Positions 15,315-23,506 of a DNA stretch of 26,293 nt are shown here, one piece after another. The notes beneath the pieces were generated by a model that did not search any database, was not told where the DNA came from, and saw only the letters and a program-made list of their open reading frames with translations. The stretch comes from a virus: the IMG/VR virus record IMGVR_UViG_3300050821_022677, positions 1 to 26,293 of that record; one strand, 5' to 3'. Both the position numbers and the translations under genes were made by a program. How positions within the stretch are numbered: position 1 is the first letter of the stretch; each line of letters opens with the position of its first letter.

Positions 15315-15832
15315 TCCACGACCGTATGCAGGGCATCGTCATCGCCAAGGTCACCGAGGTGGTCGATCCCCAACGGCAAGGCCGTGTGCAAGTCCAGTTC
15401 CCTTGGCTGGACGAGAACCTCCAGAGCATCTGGGCCTCGATCGTGGCGCCGTTCGCCGGCGACGACCGAGGCATCTTCTTCATGCCGGAGATAGGCGACG
15501 AGGTCGTGGTCGGCTTCGTGCACGGCGACTTCGCGCATGCCTATGTGCTGGGGGCAATGTGGAACGGGGTTGCCGGGTCACCGTCGCCCGACCCGCGCCA
15601 GCGCATGATCCGCTCAAAAAACGGCCACACCATCCGCTTTGTCGATTCGACACCGGATGCCGGCAACCTGGGTGCGCTGATCGTGGAGGACGCGCATGGC
15701 AACCGCGTCGTCATGACCAACGGCGTGATGACCATCACCGCGCAGACGACGCTCGTCATCGAGGCGGACACCGTGGTGATCCGCGGCCCGGGGTGGTCAC
15801 GCGTCGTCACGCCGAGCATCAATCCAATCTAG
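15311..15832 (+). CDS. Spike protein, gp5-like OB-fold (gpV/VgrG C-terminal)
   Basis: A 173-aa protein with the gp5/VgrG OB-fold: GIVIAKVTEVVDPQRQGRVQ, VQFPWLDENLQSIWASIVAP, GIFFMPEIGDEVVVGFVHGD and AYVLGAMWNG. It then has the short beta-strand ladder typical of a tapering spike (HTIRFVDSTPDAG, LIVEDAHGNRVVMTNGVMTI, TTLVIEADTVVIRG). The trimeric spike forms the tip of the tube and pierces the target envelope. It overlaps the hub gene by ATGA. The C-terminus is short and ends in VTPSINPI. No PAAR gene follows directly, so the tip may be closed by the spike itself or by the protein encoded next. Confidence 0.9.
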   Translation: MIHDRMQGIVIAKVTEVVDPQRQGRVQVQFPWLDENLQSIWASIVAPFAGDDRGIFFMPEIGDEVVVGFVHGDFAHAYVLGAMWNGVAGSPSPDPRQRMIRSKNGHTIRFVDSTPDAGNLGALIVEDAHGNRVVMTNGVMTITAQTTLVIEADTVVIRGPGWSRVVTPSINPI

Positions 15833-15840
15833 GCCAGTCG

Positions 15841-16596
15841 ATGAGCACAATCGACATTCCGCTGCCCGACGCGCTTACCAGCGCGCTCAGTCAGCCAGTC
15901 TGCCTCGACCTCAGCTTGCCGAAGCCTGAGATGCCGACGCTCACGCTGCCGACGGGCGCCGTGCTGAAGGGGATCGCCGATTTCACCCGCGGCGTCCCGA
16001 CCGAGTGCTCGATGAACTTCAGCCTGGCACTGATGATCGCGCCGATCATGGCAAGCATGCAATGCCTGCTCGACATCCTGAAGTTCCTCAAGTCGATCAT
16101 CGATGCGGCTCAGCCGCCGGCCCCTAATCCGGTGGACATCTTTACTGCGCTCGGGAACGGGCTCACGGCGTTGGAGCATTGCCTCGGCCTGGTGACGCCG
16201 GCCGGGATCTGTCCCTTTGTAAAGAGTCTGCTGCTACTGATCACGCGCATGCTTCACTGCGTTCTGGATGCGCTAAAGAGCGCGGTGGAGACGTTGGATG
16301 GACTGGAACTCAGCATCGCCACGGCGCTGCAGAACGGCAATATCGACGAGCACGCCGCCCTGGAATGTGCCAAGCAGAACGCAGAAAATGCTGCCGCTGG
16401 CGCGCTAACTTCGATCGAGCCTGTGACGGCGCTGCTGCAGATCGCCGAACCCTTCCTCTCCATTGCCAATGTCAAAATCGACCCCCTGCCCGACGTCTTC
16501 GGCAGCAGCGGCATCGCAGGGTTGAAGCTGGTCGTCGAAACCCTGACGCCGATCGTCGCCACCATCGAGACGATCGCCGGGGCTTTGCCATGCTAA
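15841..16596 (+). CDS. Helical Cys-containing protein of unknown function, at the usual PAAR position
   Basis: A 251-aa protein I do not recognise, starting MSTIDIPLPDALTSALSQPV after an 8-base gap. A short beta/Pro-rich head (LPKPEMPTLTLPTGAVLKG) precedes long amphipathic to hydrophobic helices (FSLALMIAPIMASMQCLLDI, CPFVKSLLLLITRMLHC, AGALTSIEPVTALLQIAEPF). Cys residues recur (LSQPVCLDL, TECSMN, MQCLL, EHCLG, GICPF, MLHCV, LECAKQ, ALPC). No PAAR-type repeats, signal peptide or clear membrane anchor are seen, although several helices are hydrophobic enough to contact a membrane. It lies between spike and gp25 genes, where eCIS loci usually encode the PAAR tip (Afp10), and overlaps the gp25-like gene by seven bases. 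A baseplate or lumen component, or a payload, is possible; the function is unknown. Confidence 0.7.
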   Translation: MSTIDIPLPDALTSALSQPVCLDLSLPKPEMPTLTLPTGAVLKGIADFTRGVPTECSMNFSLALMIAPIMASMQCLLDILKFLKSIIDAAQPPAPNPVDIFTALGNGLTALEHCLGLVTPAGICPFVKSLLLLITRMLHCVLDALKSAVETLDGLELSIATALQNGNIDEHAALECAKQNAENAAAGALTSIEPVTALLQIAEPFLSIANVKIDPLPDVFGSSGIAGLKLVVETLTPIVATIETIAGALPC

Positions 16597-17012
16597 CCCC
16601 CTCCGCCCAATCACCTGATCCGCGGGCCTTCCGAGGCGCGGGGCTCGCTTTCCCGCTTGCCGTCGACCCGCAAGGCAAGCTCGCGACAGCGCAAGCCGAG
16701 ACCAAGATCGAGCAGGCGATCTGGCTCATTCTCTCCACCGCCAAGCGCGAACGCGTGATGCGGCCCGATTACGGCTGCGGCATCCACGATCTGGTGTTCT
16801 CGCCGAGTAATCCGCAGACGGTTTCACGCATCGTCGACCAGCTTCGGCGTGCGCTCGTTGCGCAAGAGCCGCGCATCGACGTGCTGGACGTGAGTGGAGA
16901 GGTGCCAGCGGGCGAGCCGAACCTGCTGTTGCTGAGGATCGATTACCGGATTCGCGAGAACAACGCGGTGACCAACATGGTCTACCCGTTCTTTGTCACC
17001 GAAGGAGCGTAG
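16590..17012 (+). CDS. gp25-like baseplate wedge protein (Afp9/Pvc9)
   Basis: A 140-aa protein of the T4 gp25 / GPW lysozyme-like wedge family: GLAFPLAVDPQGKLATAQAE, IEQAIWLILSTAKRERVMRP, DYGCGIHDLVFSPSN, a helix VSRIVDQLRRALVAQEPRID, and strands LDVSGEVPAGEPNLLLLRID with YRIRENNAVTNMVYPF. The EAETKIEQ-like helix and RVMRPDYGCG motif are diagnostic. Such proteins connect the baseplate wedge to the sheath initiator; despite the family name no enzymatic activity is expected. It overlaps the preceding gene by seven bases, and the next gene follows after three bases. Confidence 0.92.
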   Translation: MLTPSAQSPDPRAFRGAGLAFPLAVDPQGKLATAQAETKIEQAIWLILSTAKRERVMRPDYGCGIHDLVFSPSNPQTVSRIVDQLRRALVAQEPRIDVLDVSGEVPAGEPNLLLLRIDYRIRENNAVTNMVYPFFVTEGA

Positions 17013-17015
17013 CCA

Positions 17016-18992
17016 ATGCCGCTCGATGCCTACCTTCCGGTGATCGATAACCGACGCTTCGACGATCTGGTAGCCGAGGCGCGCACCCGCATCCCGCGTT
17101 ACACACCAGAATGGACCGATTACAACCCGGGCGATGCCGGCTTCGCGCTGGTCGAGCTGTTTGCCTGGATGACCGAGCTGCTGACCTACCGTTTGGGCCA
17201 GGTGCCAGAGCTCAATTACCTGAAATTCCTGGAGCTGATCGGCATCGAGCTGGAGCCTGCCCGACCGGCGCAGACAGTGCTCCTCTTTCCGGTGCAGAGA
17301 GGGTTCACCGAGAGCACGATACTCGTGCCGACGCGTACCCAGGTATCGGCGGCGCCGCCGGACGCCGGCGCCCCGATCGTATTCGAGACGCAACGCCCGT
17401 TGACCGCGCTAAAAGCGGCGCTGGACGCAGTCCAAATTTACGATGGCTTCAACTTCATCGATGTTTCCGGTGACAACACGGAGATCGGCCCCGGCTTCCA
17501 GCCCTTCGGTCCCCTCGCCAATGCCGACGACGCGTTGCTGCTCGGGTTCAGCTCGGACCTGCCGTTTCCCGCCGGTGCCGAGCTGTCGCTGGCGATCTGG
17601 CCGGCAACCGACCGCGGCGTGCCGCCGCCGATACCCTGCGGGGGTGGCGCCTCCCCAGTATTCGCGCCGGCCCAACTCGTTTGGGAATTTTGGGCCGGTT
17701 CCGAGTGGCGCCCACTGAAGTTGCTGTTCGATGATACGTTGGCCTTCACTCGGCCAGGCTTTGTCCGTCTGAAGCTGCCCGGCAAGGGCGAGATCGTCGC
17801 CGCCAAGATCGGCGCCATCACTGACAGGCTACGGGCCTGGCTGCGGGCACGGCTTGTCGCCAGCGCCTACGAGGCCCCACCTGCGCTGATGCTGATACGC
17901 GCTAATGCAGTGCCGGCGATGGCCGCCCAGACAGTGCTGGACGAGGTCCTTGGCGGCAGCGACGGAACCCCGAATCAGATCTTTACGCTCTCCAACCCAC
18001 CAGTGCTGGACGGCACGTTACAGCTCCAGGTCGACGAGGGCACCGGCTTTGTGACCTGGACCAAGGCGGACGACTTCGCCGGTGCGGGGCCGAACGATCT
18101 GGTCTATTTGCTCGACCCGACCACTGGCCAAATCCGCTTCGGCGATGGGGTCAATCACGGCCACATTCCCGTCGCGAATTTGTCGGCGCCTGCGAGCAGC
18201 ATCGTTGCGCGCAGCTATCAGTTCGGCGGCGGGGCGCGGACCAATATCGAAGCCGGCGCCCCGCTGACGCTCATGACTGGCATCGTCGGCATCGACGCCG
18301 GCAAGATCGCGAATCCCCTCGCCGCCTATGGCGGGAGGGACGAGGAGACGCTGGCAGCGGCGAAACAGCGTGCGCCGCAAGCGCTGAAGAGCCACGACCG
18401 CGCCGTGACCGCCGAAGATTTCGAGCTGCTGGCAAAAAAGGCCGGGCCCATTCGCCGCGCCGTGGCGCTGCCGCTCGTGCACCCGGATTTCCCGGGCACA
18501 GAAGTTCCGGGCGTGGTCACCGTGATCGTCGTGCCGGATGTGGCCTCGCCGACACCGATGCCGAGCCCCGGCCTGCTGCGCACGGTCTGCGCCTACCTCG
18601 ATGCACGGCGACTGATCACCACCGAGCTCTATGTCATCGCGCCGACCTACGTCCCCGTAGCGATCACGCTCGACGTGCTGGCGCAAGCGGATGCCGATGT
18701 CTCGGTCGTGAAGCAGGCGGTGGAGGATGCAATCACTGAGTTCCTAGGTCCCCGCAGCGGCGGATCGGATGGCCTCGGGTGGCCGTTTGGCGGCACCATC
18801 TATTTTGTCGACATCCTGCGCGCGGCACTCGTCACTGATGTAATCCGCGTCGCGGATCTCGTCATAACGCTGAACGGGACCGACGCGCCGAACTGCACGG
18901 ACGTGCCGATTCCGACCGGTGCTCTGTTGTCGGTCCAGTCGGTGGACGCCAACGTAACGGTCGACCCAGCGGCGGTCGGGAGCACGGCATGA
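17016..18992 (+). CDS. Baseplate wedge protein, gpJ/Afp11-like
   Basis: A 658-aa putative baseplate assembly protein with GAAGGAG eight bases before the ATG. The N-terminus (DNRRFDDLVAEARTRIPRYT, EWTDYNPGDAGFALVELFAW, MTELLTYRLGQVPELNYLKF, LELIGIELEPARPA) is the hallmark of the Afp11/Pvc11 group. A beta-rich middle and the gpJ-like core follow from ~439 (GRDEETLAAAKQRAPQALKS, HDRAVTAEDFELLAKKAGPI), with GVVTVIVVPDVASPTPMPSP, an AYLDARRLITTELYVIAPTY block and a C-terminal LVITLNG. This protein forms the main baseplate wedge ring with the Afp12-type partner encoded next (ATGA overlap). Length and domain order are normal for the family. Confidence 0.92.
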   Translation: MPLDAYLPVIDNRRFDDLVAEARTRIPRYTPEWTDYNPGDAGFALVELFAWMTELLTYRLGQVPELNYLKFLELIGIELEPARPAQTVLLFPVQRGFTESTILVPTRTQVSAAPPDAGAPIVFETQRPLTALKAALDAVQIYDGFNFIDVSGDNTEIGPGFQPFGPLANADDALLLGFSSDLPFPAGAELSLAIWPATDRGVPPPIPCGGGASPVFAPAQLVWEFWAGSEWRPLKLLFDDTLAFTRPGFVRLKLPGKGEIVAAKIGAITDRLRAWLRARLVASAYEAPPALMLIRANAVPAMAAQTVLDEVLGGSDGTPNQIFTLSNPPVLDGTLQLQVDEGTGFVTWTKADDFAGAGPNDLVYLLDPTTGQIRFGDGVNHGHIPVANLSAPASSIVARSYQFGGGARTNIEAGAPLTLMTGIVGIDAGKIANPLAAYGGRDEETLAAAKQRAPQALKSHDRAVTAEDFELLAKKAGPIRRAVALPLVHPDFPGTEVPGVVTVIVVPDVASPTPMPSPGLLRTVCAYLDARRLITTELYVIAPTYVPVAITLDVLAQADADVSVVKQAVEDAITEFLGPRSGGSDGLGWPFGGTIYFVDILRAALVTDVIRVADLVITLNGTDAPNCTDVPIPTGALLSVQSVDANVTVDPAAVGSTA

Positions 18993-21124
18993 CCAGCGCT
19001 ATGCCGTTCGCCAACCTGCCGCCAGGGCCGCCACACGACCCGACTTGGGTGCTGTTGGACGGCAAGGTGGGCTGGCGCATTGCAGCTCCCCCCAGTGACG
19101 TCGCCGTCTCCCCGCTGGACTGTGCGCTCGTCCTGGCGAGCCTACCCACCAGCAACACGTCGCTCGTCGATCAATCTGGTCGGTTCGGCGGGTTGGTGCC
19201 GCCGCCCAATGTGGCTCTCGCGCCTGACGGCGCAGTTTGGCTGCTCGACCGCGCGCGCGGCAAGTTGCGGCGCTTCGACGATTGCAGCTGCGCCTTTGTC
19301 GACGTGCCTTGCACCGCTGGGATCGGTCTCGGCGCGCGCCAGCTTGCCGTCCCGACGGCGATCGCAACACGCGGTCGAGACCTTTTGGTGCTAGATGCCG
19401 GGAACGGCGCGGCGCCTGGACGGGTGCTGGTGTTTGCGAGCCACGGCTTCGCGCTGCGCGCCATCTGGATGCCGCCGATCGGCGGCACGGCGACGCCGTG
19501 GCGCCCCTCCGCCGTCGCGGTCGCCCCGGACGGGCGCACATTGGTCGCCGATATTGCAAACGGCGCAATTCACATCTTCGATCGGGCCGGGCAGTGGCGC
19601 GGCGCATGGGAGGGCTTTGGCGCGGTCGCCGCCATGGCGGTCGACCGGTTTGGCCGCCTCTATACATTGGTCGGTGCCGATACCGCCGTTCGCATCTCGG
19701 ACCGCGATGGAAACCAGTTGGCACGCGCAACTGACGTGGACGCGGTGCGCGACTGCTTCTGTCCACCCGGGCTCGTTAGTGACGCGATGGGGCGGATCAA
19801 TCTCGCCAGCCGCTGTGCCGGTGCCGGCTGGTTCGATGCCGCTGGCAAACCGAGTGCGGCACCGGCGCCGGTCCAACCTTCGTTCCCCGCCTCCGGCATC
19901 TGGCTCACCACCGCGCTCGACAGCTTCATCGCACGCTGCCCTTGGCACCGGGTTGTGCTCTCCCTCGATCTGCCGGCGCGGACCGGGTTCGCGCTGCAGA
20001 CCTTCACTTCGGAGGTCGAGCAGCCGATCGAGCTGATCGCCGCCCTCCCTGGTTCTGCCTGGACCGACGTGCCCTCGGTCGATCGCACTGCCGGAGAAGC
20101 GCTGATCCTGAGCCCGCCCGGTCGGTTCCTCTGGCTCCGCGCCACACTCACAGGGCGGCGGCACGAGACACCGCGTCTGCATGCAGTCCGCATCGAATAT
20201 CCACGGATCAGCCTGCGTCGCTACCTTCCCAAAGCTTTTGCACCCGACCCTGTCTCGGGCGATTTCACTGACCGGTTGCTCGGCATTTTTGACCAGGGGT
20301 TCCGCTCGGTGGAGTCCGAGATCGACTATCAAGCGGACTTGTTCGACCCACGCTCCACACCTGCAGTCTCGCCAATCAAGGGCGCCCCCGACATGCTGAC
20401 ATGGCTAGCTGGGTGGATTGGCATCGCTTTCGAGCGGAACTGGCCGGTCCCACGTCGTCGGCGTTTCCTGCGCGAGGCCGCGAAGCTCTTTCCGTGCCGC
20501 GGCACCTTGCCCGGAATCCGGCGCGCGCTGCTGCTGTTCCTCGGGCTCGACGCGCTGTCGCCGATCAGGCGCGGCGCGGTCTGCGCTCCCGCCTGCAAAC
20601 TGGCGCCGCCGGTGTGGGAGCCCCCGCCGCTCCTCCTCGAGCACTGGAAAATCCGCCGTTGGCTATTCCTCGGCGCCGGGCGGCTTGGCGACGCCGCCGT
20701 GCTGTGGGGCGAGACGATCATCGGCCGCAGTCAGCTCGATAATACGGCGCAGCTCGGGGTCACTCGCCTCGACACCACCCGTGATGCGGTGCGCGACCCT
20801 TTCAATGCCGATGCGTATGCCTTCACCGCGTTCGTTCCAGGCCGGCTGGCCCGCACGCCCGGCGAGCAAAGCGCGGTCACGCGCATGCTGTCGGCTGAGA
20901 CCCCGGCTTGGGCGAAGGCCACGATACGCTTTGTGCTGCCGCGCATGCGCGTCGGTATCCAATCCAGCATTGGCTTCGACAGTGTGATCGGTTGCTGGCC
21001 GGAGGGCGTGGTGCTGGATGCGGCACGGCTCGGCCGGGCGACGGTGCTCTCGGCGGGGCCAAATGTCGATCAGGGGCCGCGCGTCGGCCGCAGTCGCGTC
21101 GGCGCCGGGATGCGCATTGCATGA
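18989..21124 (+). CDS. Beta-propeller / tail protein I fusion baseplate protein (Afp12-like)
   Basis: A 711-aa two-part protein. Residues ~40-290 are propeller-like repeats: VALAPDGAVWLLDRARGKLR, IATRGRDLLVLDAGNG, VAVAPDGRTLVADIANGAIH, IFDRAGQWRGAW, AMAVDRFGRLYTLVG and RISDRDGNQLA, the NHL pattern 'hxhxxDGxhhhhDxxxxxhxxF'. Residues ~408-520 form a phage tail protein I domain: LRRYLPKAFAPDPVSGDFTD, LLGIFDQGFRSVESEIDYQA, LFDPRSTPAVSP, MLTWLAGWIGIAFERNWPVP, RRRRFLREAAKLFPCRGTLP, GIRRALLLFLGL. The tail part pairs with the gpJ-like wedge; the propeller presumably decorates the outer baseplate and may bind glycans, protein or fibres (inference). It overlaps both neighbours by four bases if the following gene starts at 21121, otherwise 17 bases separate them. 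Confidence 0.88.
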   Translation: MTSAMPFANLPPGPPHDPTWVLLDGKVGWRIAAPPSDVAVSPLDCALVLASLPTSNTSLVDQSGRFGGLVPPPNVALAPDGAVWLLDRARGKLRRFDDCSCAFVDVPCTAGIGLGARQLAVPTAIATRGRDLLVLDAGNGAAPGRVLVFASHGFALRAIWMPPIGGTATPWRPSAVAVAPDGRTLVADIANGAIHIFDRAGQWRGAWEGFGAVAAMAVDRFGRLYTLVGADTAVRISDRDGNQLARATDVDAVRDCFCPPGLVSDAMGRINLASRCAGAGWFDAAGKPSAAPAPVQPSFPASGIWLTTALDSFIARCPWHRVVLSLDLPARTGFALQTFTSEVEQPIELIAALPGSAWTDVPSVDRTAGEALILSPPGRFLWLRATLTGRRHETPRLHAVRIEYPRISLRRYLPKAFAPDPVSGDFTDRLLGIFDQGFRSVESEIDYQADLFDPRSTPAVSPIKGAPDMLTWLAGWIGIAFERNWPVPRRRRFLREAAKLFPCRGTLPGIRRALLLFLGLDALSPIRRGAVCAPACKLAPPVWEPPPLLLEHWKIRRWLFLGAGRLGDAAVLWGETIIGRSQLDNTAQLGVTRLDTTRDAVRDPFNADAYAFTAFVPGRLARTPGEQSAVTRMLSAETPAWAKATIRFVLPRMRVGIQSSIGFDSVIGCWPEGVVLDAARLGRATVLSAGPNVDQGPRVGRSRVGAGMRIA

Positions 21125-21141
21125 GCGGGAGGAGCAAGCAG

Positions 21142-23490
21142 ATGAGCCAGCATGCCGACACCGCCTGCTGCCATGAAGACTGCCAGCCACGCCCGCTCGC
21201 GCGCAACCATTTCTTCACTGGGAAGCTGTTGGTAGAGCGTGACTTCACCGACGAGCAATGGTTCTTCCGTGAGAAGATCCGCCTGCACGATCAGCGCCTG
21301 CACGGTACCGGTATCGTCTGCGGGCTCGAGGTGAAACAGCACCCGAACCCAAATTGTCAGGACCGGCTGGTTGTCCTGCAGCCGGGCTCGGCGATCGACT
21401 GCTGCGGCCACGACATCCTTGTTGCGTATGAGGAGACTTTCGACTTCACCACCGCTCCGGCCCTGAAGGCGCTGGTGCAAGCCAAGGACGACAGCGAGCA
21501 TACGTTAGAATTTTGCCTCATCTGGCGCGAATGCCCGACCGAGGACGTCCCGATCCTTTATGACGAATGCGGCTGCGATGATACGCAATGCGCACCCAAC
21601 CGTATCCTCGAATCCTTTGGGATCGAGGTGCGCGTCGATCCCCCGCCGCAGCCGGTGCATCTGCTGTCGCCAGATTTTGACTGGGACGCCAGCATTGGCA
21701 TTGCTCACGCGACCGCGGTGGTGCTCGACGAGACCGGGCGGCGCGTGTTCGTGGTGGCCGGGACCCAGACGCTGTATCAGGTCGGAACTGAGCATCTGCT
21801 GACTGAGACGAGTGTCGCGCTCGGTCGGCATGTGCTGGATATGGCGATCGCGCCGGATGGTCACACTCTCTATCTTGCTGTTGGGCCGGATCCGGCGGAC
21901 CCCACCAAGCCGCCCGAGCTTTGGGTATTCACACCGGATGCCGTTAGCGGCATCGCCGCAGGCCCGGCGCGCATGGGGGCGCTCGGAAGCACCGCCGAAG
22001 CCGGGGTTGCGCTGTCGGTCGCGGCAGATGGGAGCCTCATTGCCGTGGCGAGCCAGTCAGGCAGGCTCTGGCTGTTTGCGGCGGGTGTGCCCGATCCCTC
22101 CACACCTGCCGCAAGGGGGACGCTCGGCGGCAAACGCAGCGGTGCGGCTTTTTCCAGCGACGGCAAAACGGCTTGGCTGGGCCATGTCGGAGCAGACGCG
22201 ATCGATGCCGTCGACCTAACCCAGACCACGCTCAGCGCCAACGCGATGACGATCACCGGCATCGCCGCTGATGGCGTGGCCCTGGTTTCCGGGCCGGGGG
22301 GCGACCGGCTGGCGGTGCTCGATCAGGGCGCGACGAAACTGCATCTGGTCGACCCCGCTGCAGCCACCAAGCTGATCGGCAGCGTCCTCCTGTCGCAGGC
22401 GCCGTTATCGGCGCTGGTCACTCAGGGCGGCGGATTTGCGATCGTGGCCTCTGACAAGGCGCTGCAGCCGGTTGATCTCGGCGCGCTCGCAAACGGATCG
22501 ACGAATGCGGCCGGCACGGAATTTCCTCTCGAAGCGTCGATCGGACGTTCGGCGATTACCGTTTCCGCGCGCCATCTCTATGTCCCGTTCAGCGGCGATC
22601 TGACGGTCGCGGAATCGGGCGCTGTCGCTGTGATCGAGATCTCTGACATCGACTGTCGTGCAGCCCTGCGCGGCCAGGACTGTCCTGCGTGCGAGTCCCC
22701 GGACTGCCTGGTTCTGGCCAGGGTGTCGCGCTGGCATGTCAACCGCAAATTGCAGGATGTGCAAGACCCAGCAACCGATCCCAATGATGACGCTGCCAAA
22801 GGCATTGCGCGGATCAACAACCGGGCCCGGACGGTGCTGCCCTCTACCCAGGCCATCGCCCAGGCGCTCGAATGCTTAATGGATCATGGCTCGGCGGGCG
22901 GCGGTCTGCCGGGTCCAAAGGGTGACAAAGGCGACAAAGGCGACAAAGGCGACAAAGGCGACAAAGGCGATCCCGGGACGCAGTCCGATCTCACCGGCAT
23001 CTGTGCAATCAATTGGCCGCATCGCCAAGAGATGAAGTTATCCGACTTGCAGACACAGCGGCTGCTGATCGCGTTCAGCGAACCAGTGACCTTCGGGGAC
23101 CTCGACGATCAGTCGGTGATGCTTCTGGTTCCGCACCTGAATCCTAACGATCCGTCCGGCATGGTCTGCTGGTGCCAGTTTCCGGCGAAGCTGGAGCCGC
23201 TGAACTTGGCGGCTCTGTGCAAGCTCGACAGCGGCCATCTGCCGGTCACAGGGTCTATTTGTAATGCCCTGCACCTCGATTTCGATGTCGCGCAGCTGAT
23301 CGGGGTCCTTCGCCTCGCTCACGCCAAAACCGTGCGCGTACAGGTCCACGGCGACCTGATCCGCGACGAGAAGGGCCGCGGTTTGGACGGCAACCACCTG
23401 CCGCCTTGGCTTCCAAATGTGCCGAAGACGGGGGACGGCCTTCCCGGCGGTCTCTTCGAGAGCTCGTTCACTCTCGATTTACCTTTTTAG
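21142..23490 (+). CDS. Fibre-like protein: conserved N-module, propeller, collagen-like stalk, Ig-like tip
   Basis: The ATG at 21142 follows GGGAGGAG by seven bases (782 aa); an in-frame ATG at 21121 is weaker. Residues ~22-95 form the module shared with the next two genes: NHFFTGKLLVERDFTDEQWF, REKIRLHDQRLHGTGIVCGL, EV at 63-64, and VLQPGSAIDCCGHDILV. Residues ~185-510 look like a beta-propeller (VVLDETGRRVFVVAGTQTLY, MAIAPDGHTLYLAVGPDP, LSVAADGSLIAVASQSGRLW). Next come helices (ARINNRARTVLPSTQAIAQA), a Gly-X-Y stalk of eight triplets including (GDK)5 at ~588-611, and a C-terminal SbsA/Ig-like domain (LLIAFSEPVTFGDLDD, VRVQVHGDLIRDEKGRGLDG). A baseplate-attached fibre or target-recognition protein fits this architecture and the end-of-operon position; this is an inference. 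It also carries many cysteines. Confidence 0.8.
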   Translation: MSQHADTACCHEDCQPRPLARNHFFTGKLLVERDFTDEQWFFREKIRLHDQRLHGTGIVCGLEVKQHPNPNCQDRLVVLQPGSAIDCCGHDILVAYEETFDFTTAPALKALVQAKDDSEHTLEFCLIWRECPTEDVPILYDECGCDDTQCAPNRILESFGIEVRVDPPPQPVHLLSPDFDWDASIGIAHATAVVLDETGRRVFVVAGTQTLYQVGTEHLLTETSVALGRHVLDMAIAPDGHTLYLAVGPDPADPTKPPELWVFTPDAVSGIAAGPARMGALGSTAEAGVALSVAADGSLIAVASQSGRLWLFAAGVPDPSTPAARGTLGGKRSGAAFSSDGKTAWLGHVGADAIDAVDLTQTTLSANAMTITGIAADGVALVSGPGGDRLAVLDQGATKLHLVDPAAATKLIGSVLLSQAPLSALVTQGGGFAIVASDKALQPVDLGALANGSTNAAGTEFPLEASIGRSAITVSARHLYVPFSGDLTVAESGAVAVIEISDIDCRAALRGQDCPACESPDCLVLARVSRWHVNRKLQDVQDPATDPNDDAAKGIARINNRARTVLPSTQAIAQALECLMDHGSAGGGLPGPKGDKGDKGDKGDKGDKGDPGTQSDLTGICAINWPHRQEMKLSDLQTQRLLIAFSEPVTFGDLDDQSVMLLVPHLNPNDPSGMVCWCQFPAKLEPLNLAALCKLDSGHLPVTGSICNALHLDFDVAQLIGVLRLAHAKTVRVQVHGDLIRDEKGRGLDGNHLPPWLPNVPKTGDGLPGGLFESSFTLDLPF
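22924..22968 (+). repeat. 9-bp minisatellite encoding (Gly-Asp-Lys) repeats
   Basis: Five perfect copies of GACAAAGGC in tandem encode the GDK triplets of the collagen-like stalk. Identity at synonymous positions is complete, unlike the rest of the gene, so the array probably expands and contracts by slippage, changing stalk length by one Gly-X-Y triplet per unit without shifting the frame. Confidence 0.95.
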
Positions 23491-23506
23491 CTGGTAGGAG
23501 GACGCG

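Noticed and set aside
22924-22968. Short tandem repeats as a CRISPR or regulatory array
   Set aside because: Units are 9 bp, in frame, without spacers, and encode Gly-Asp-Lys triplets of a collagen-like stalk.
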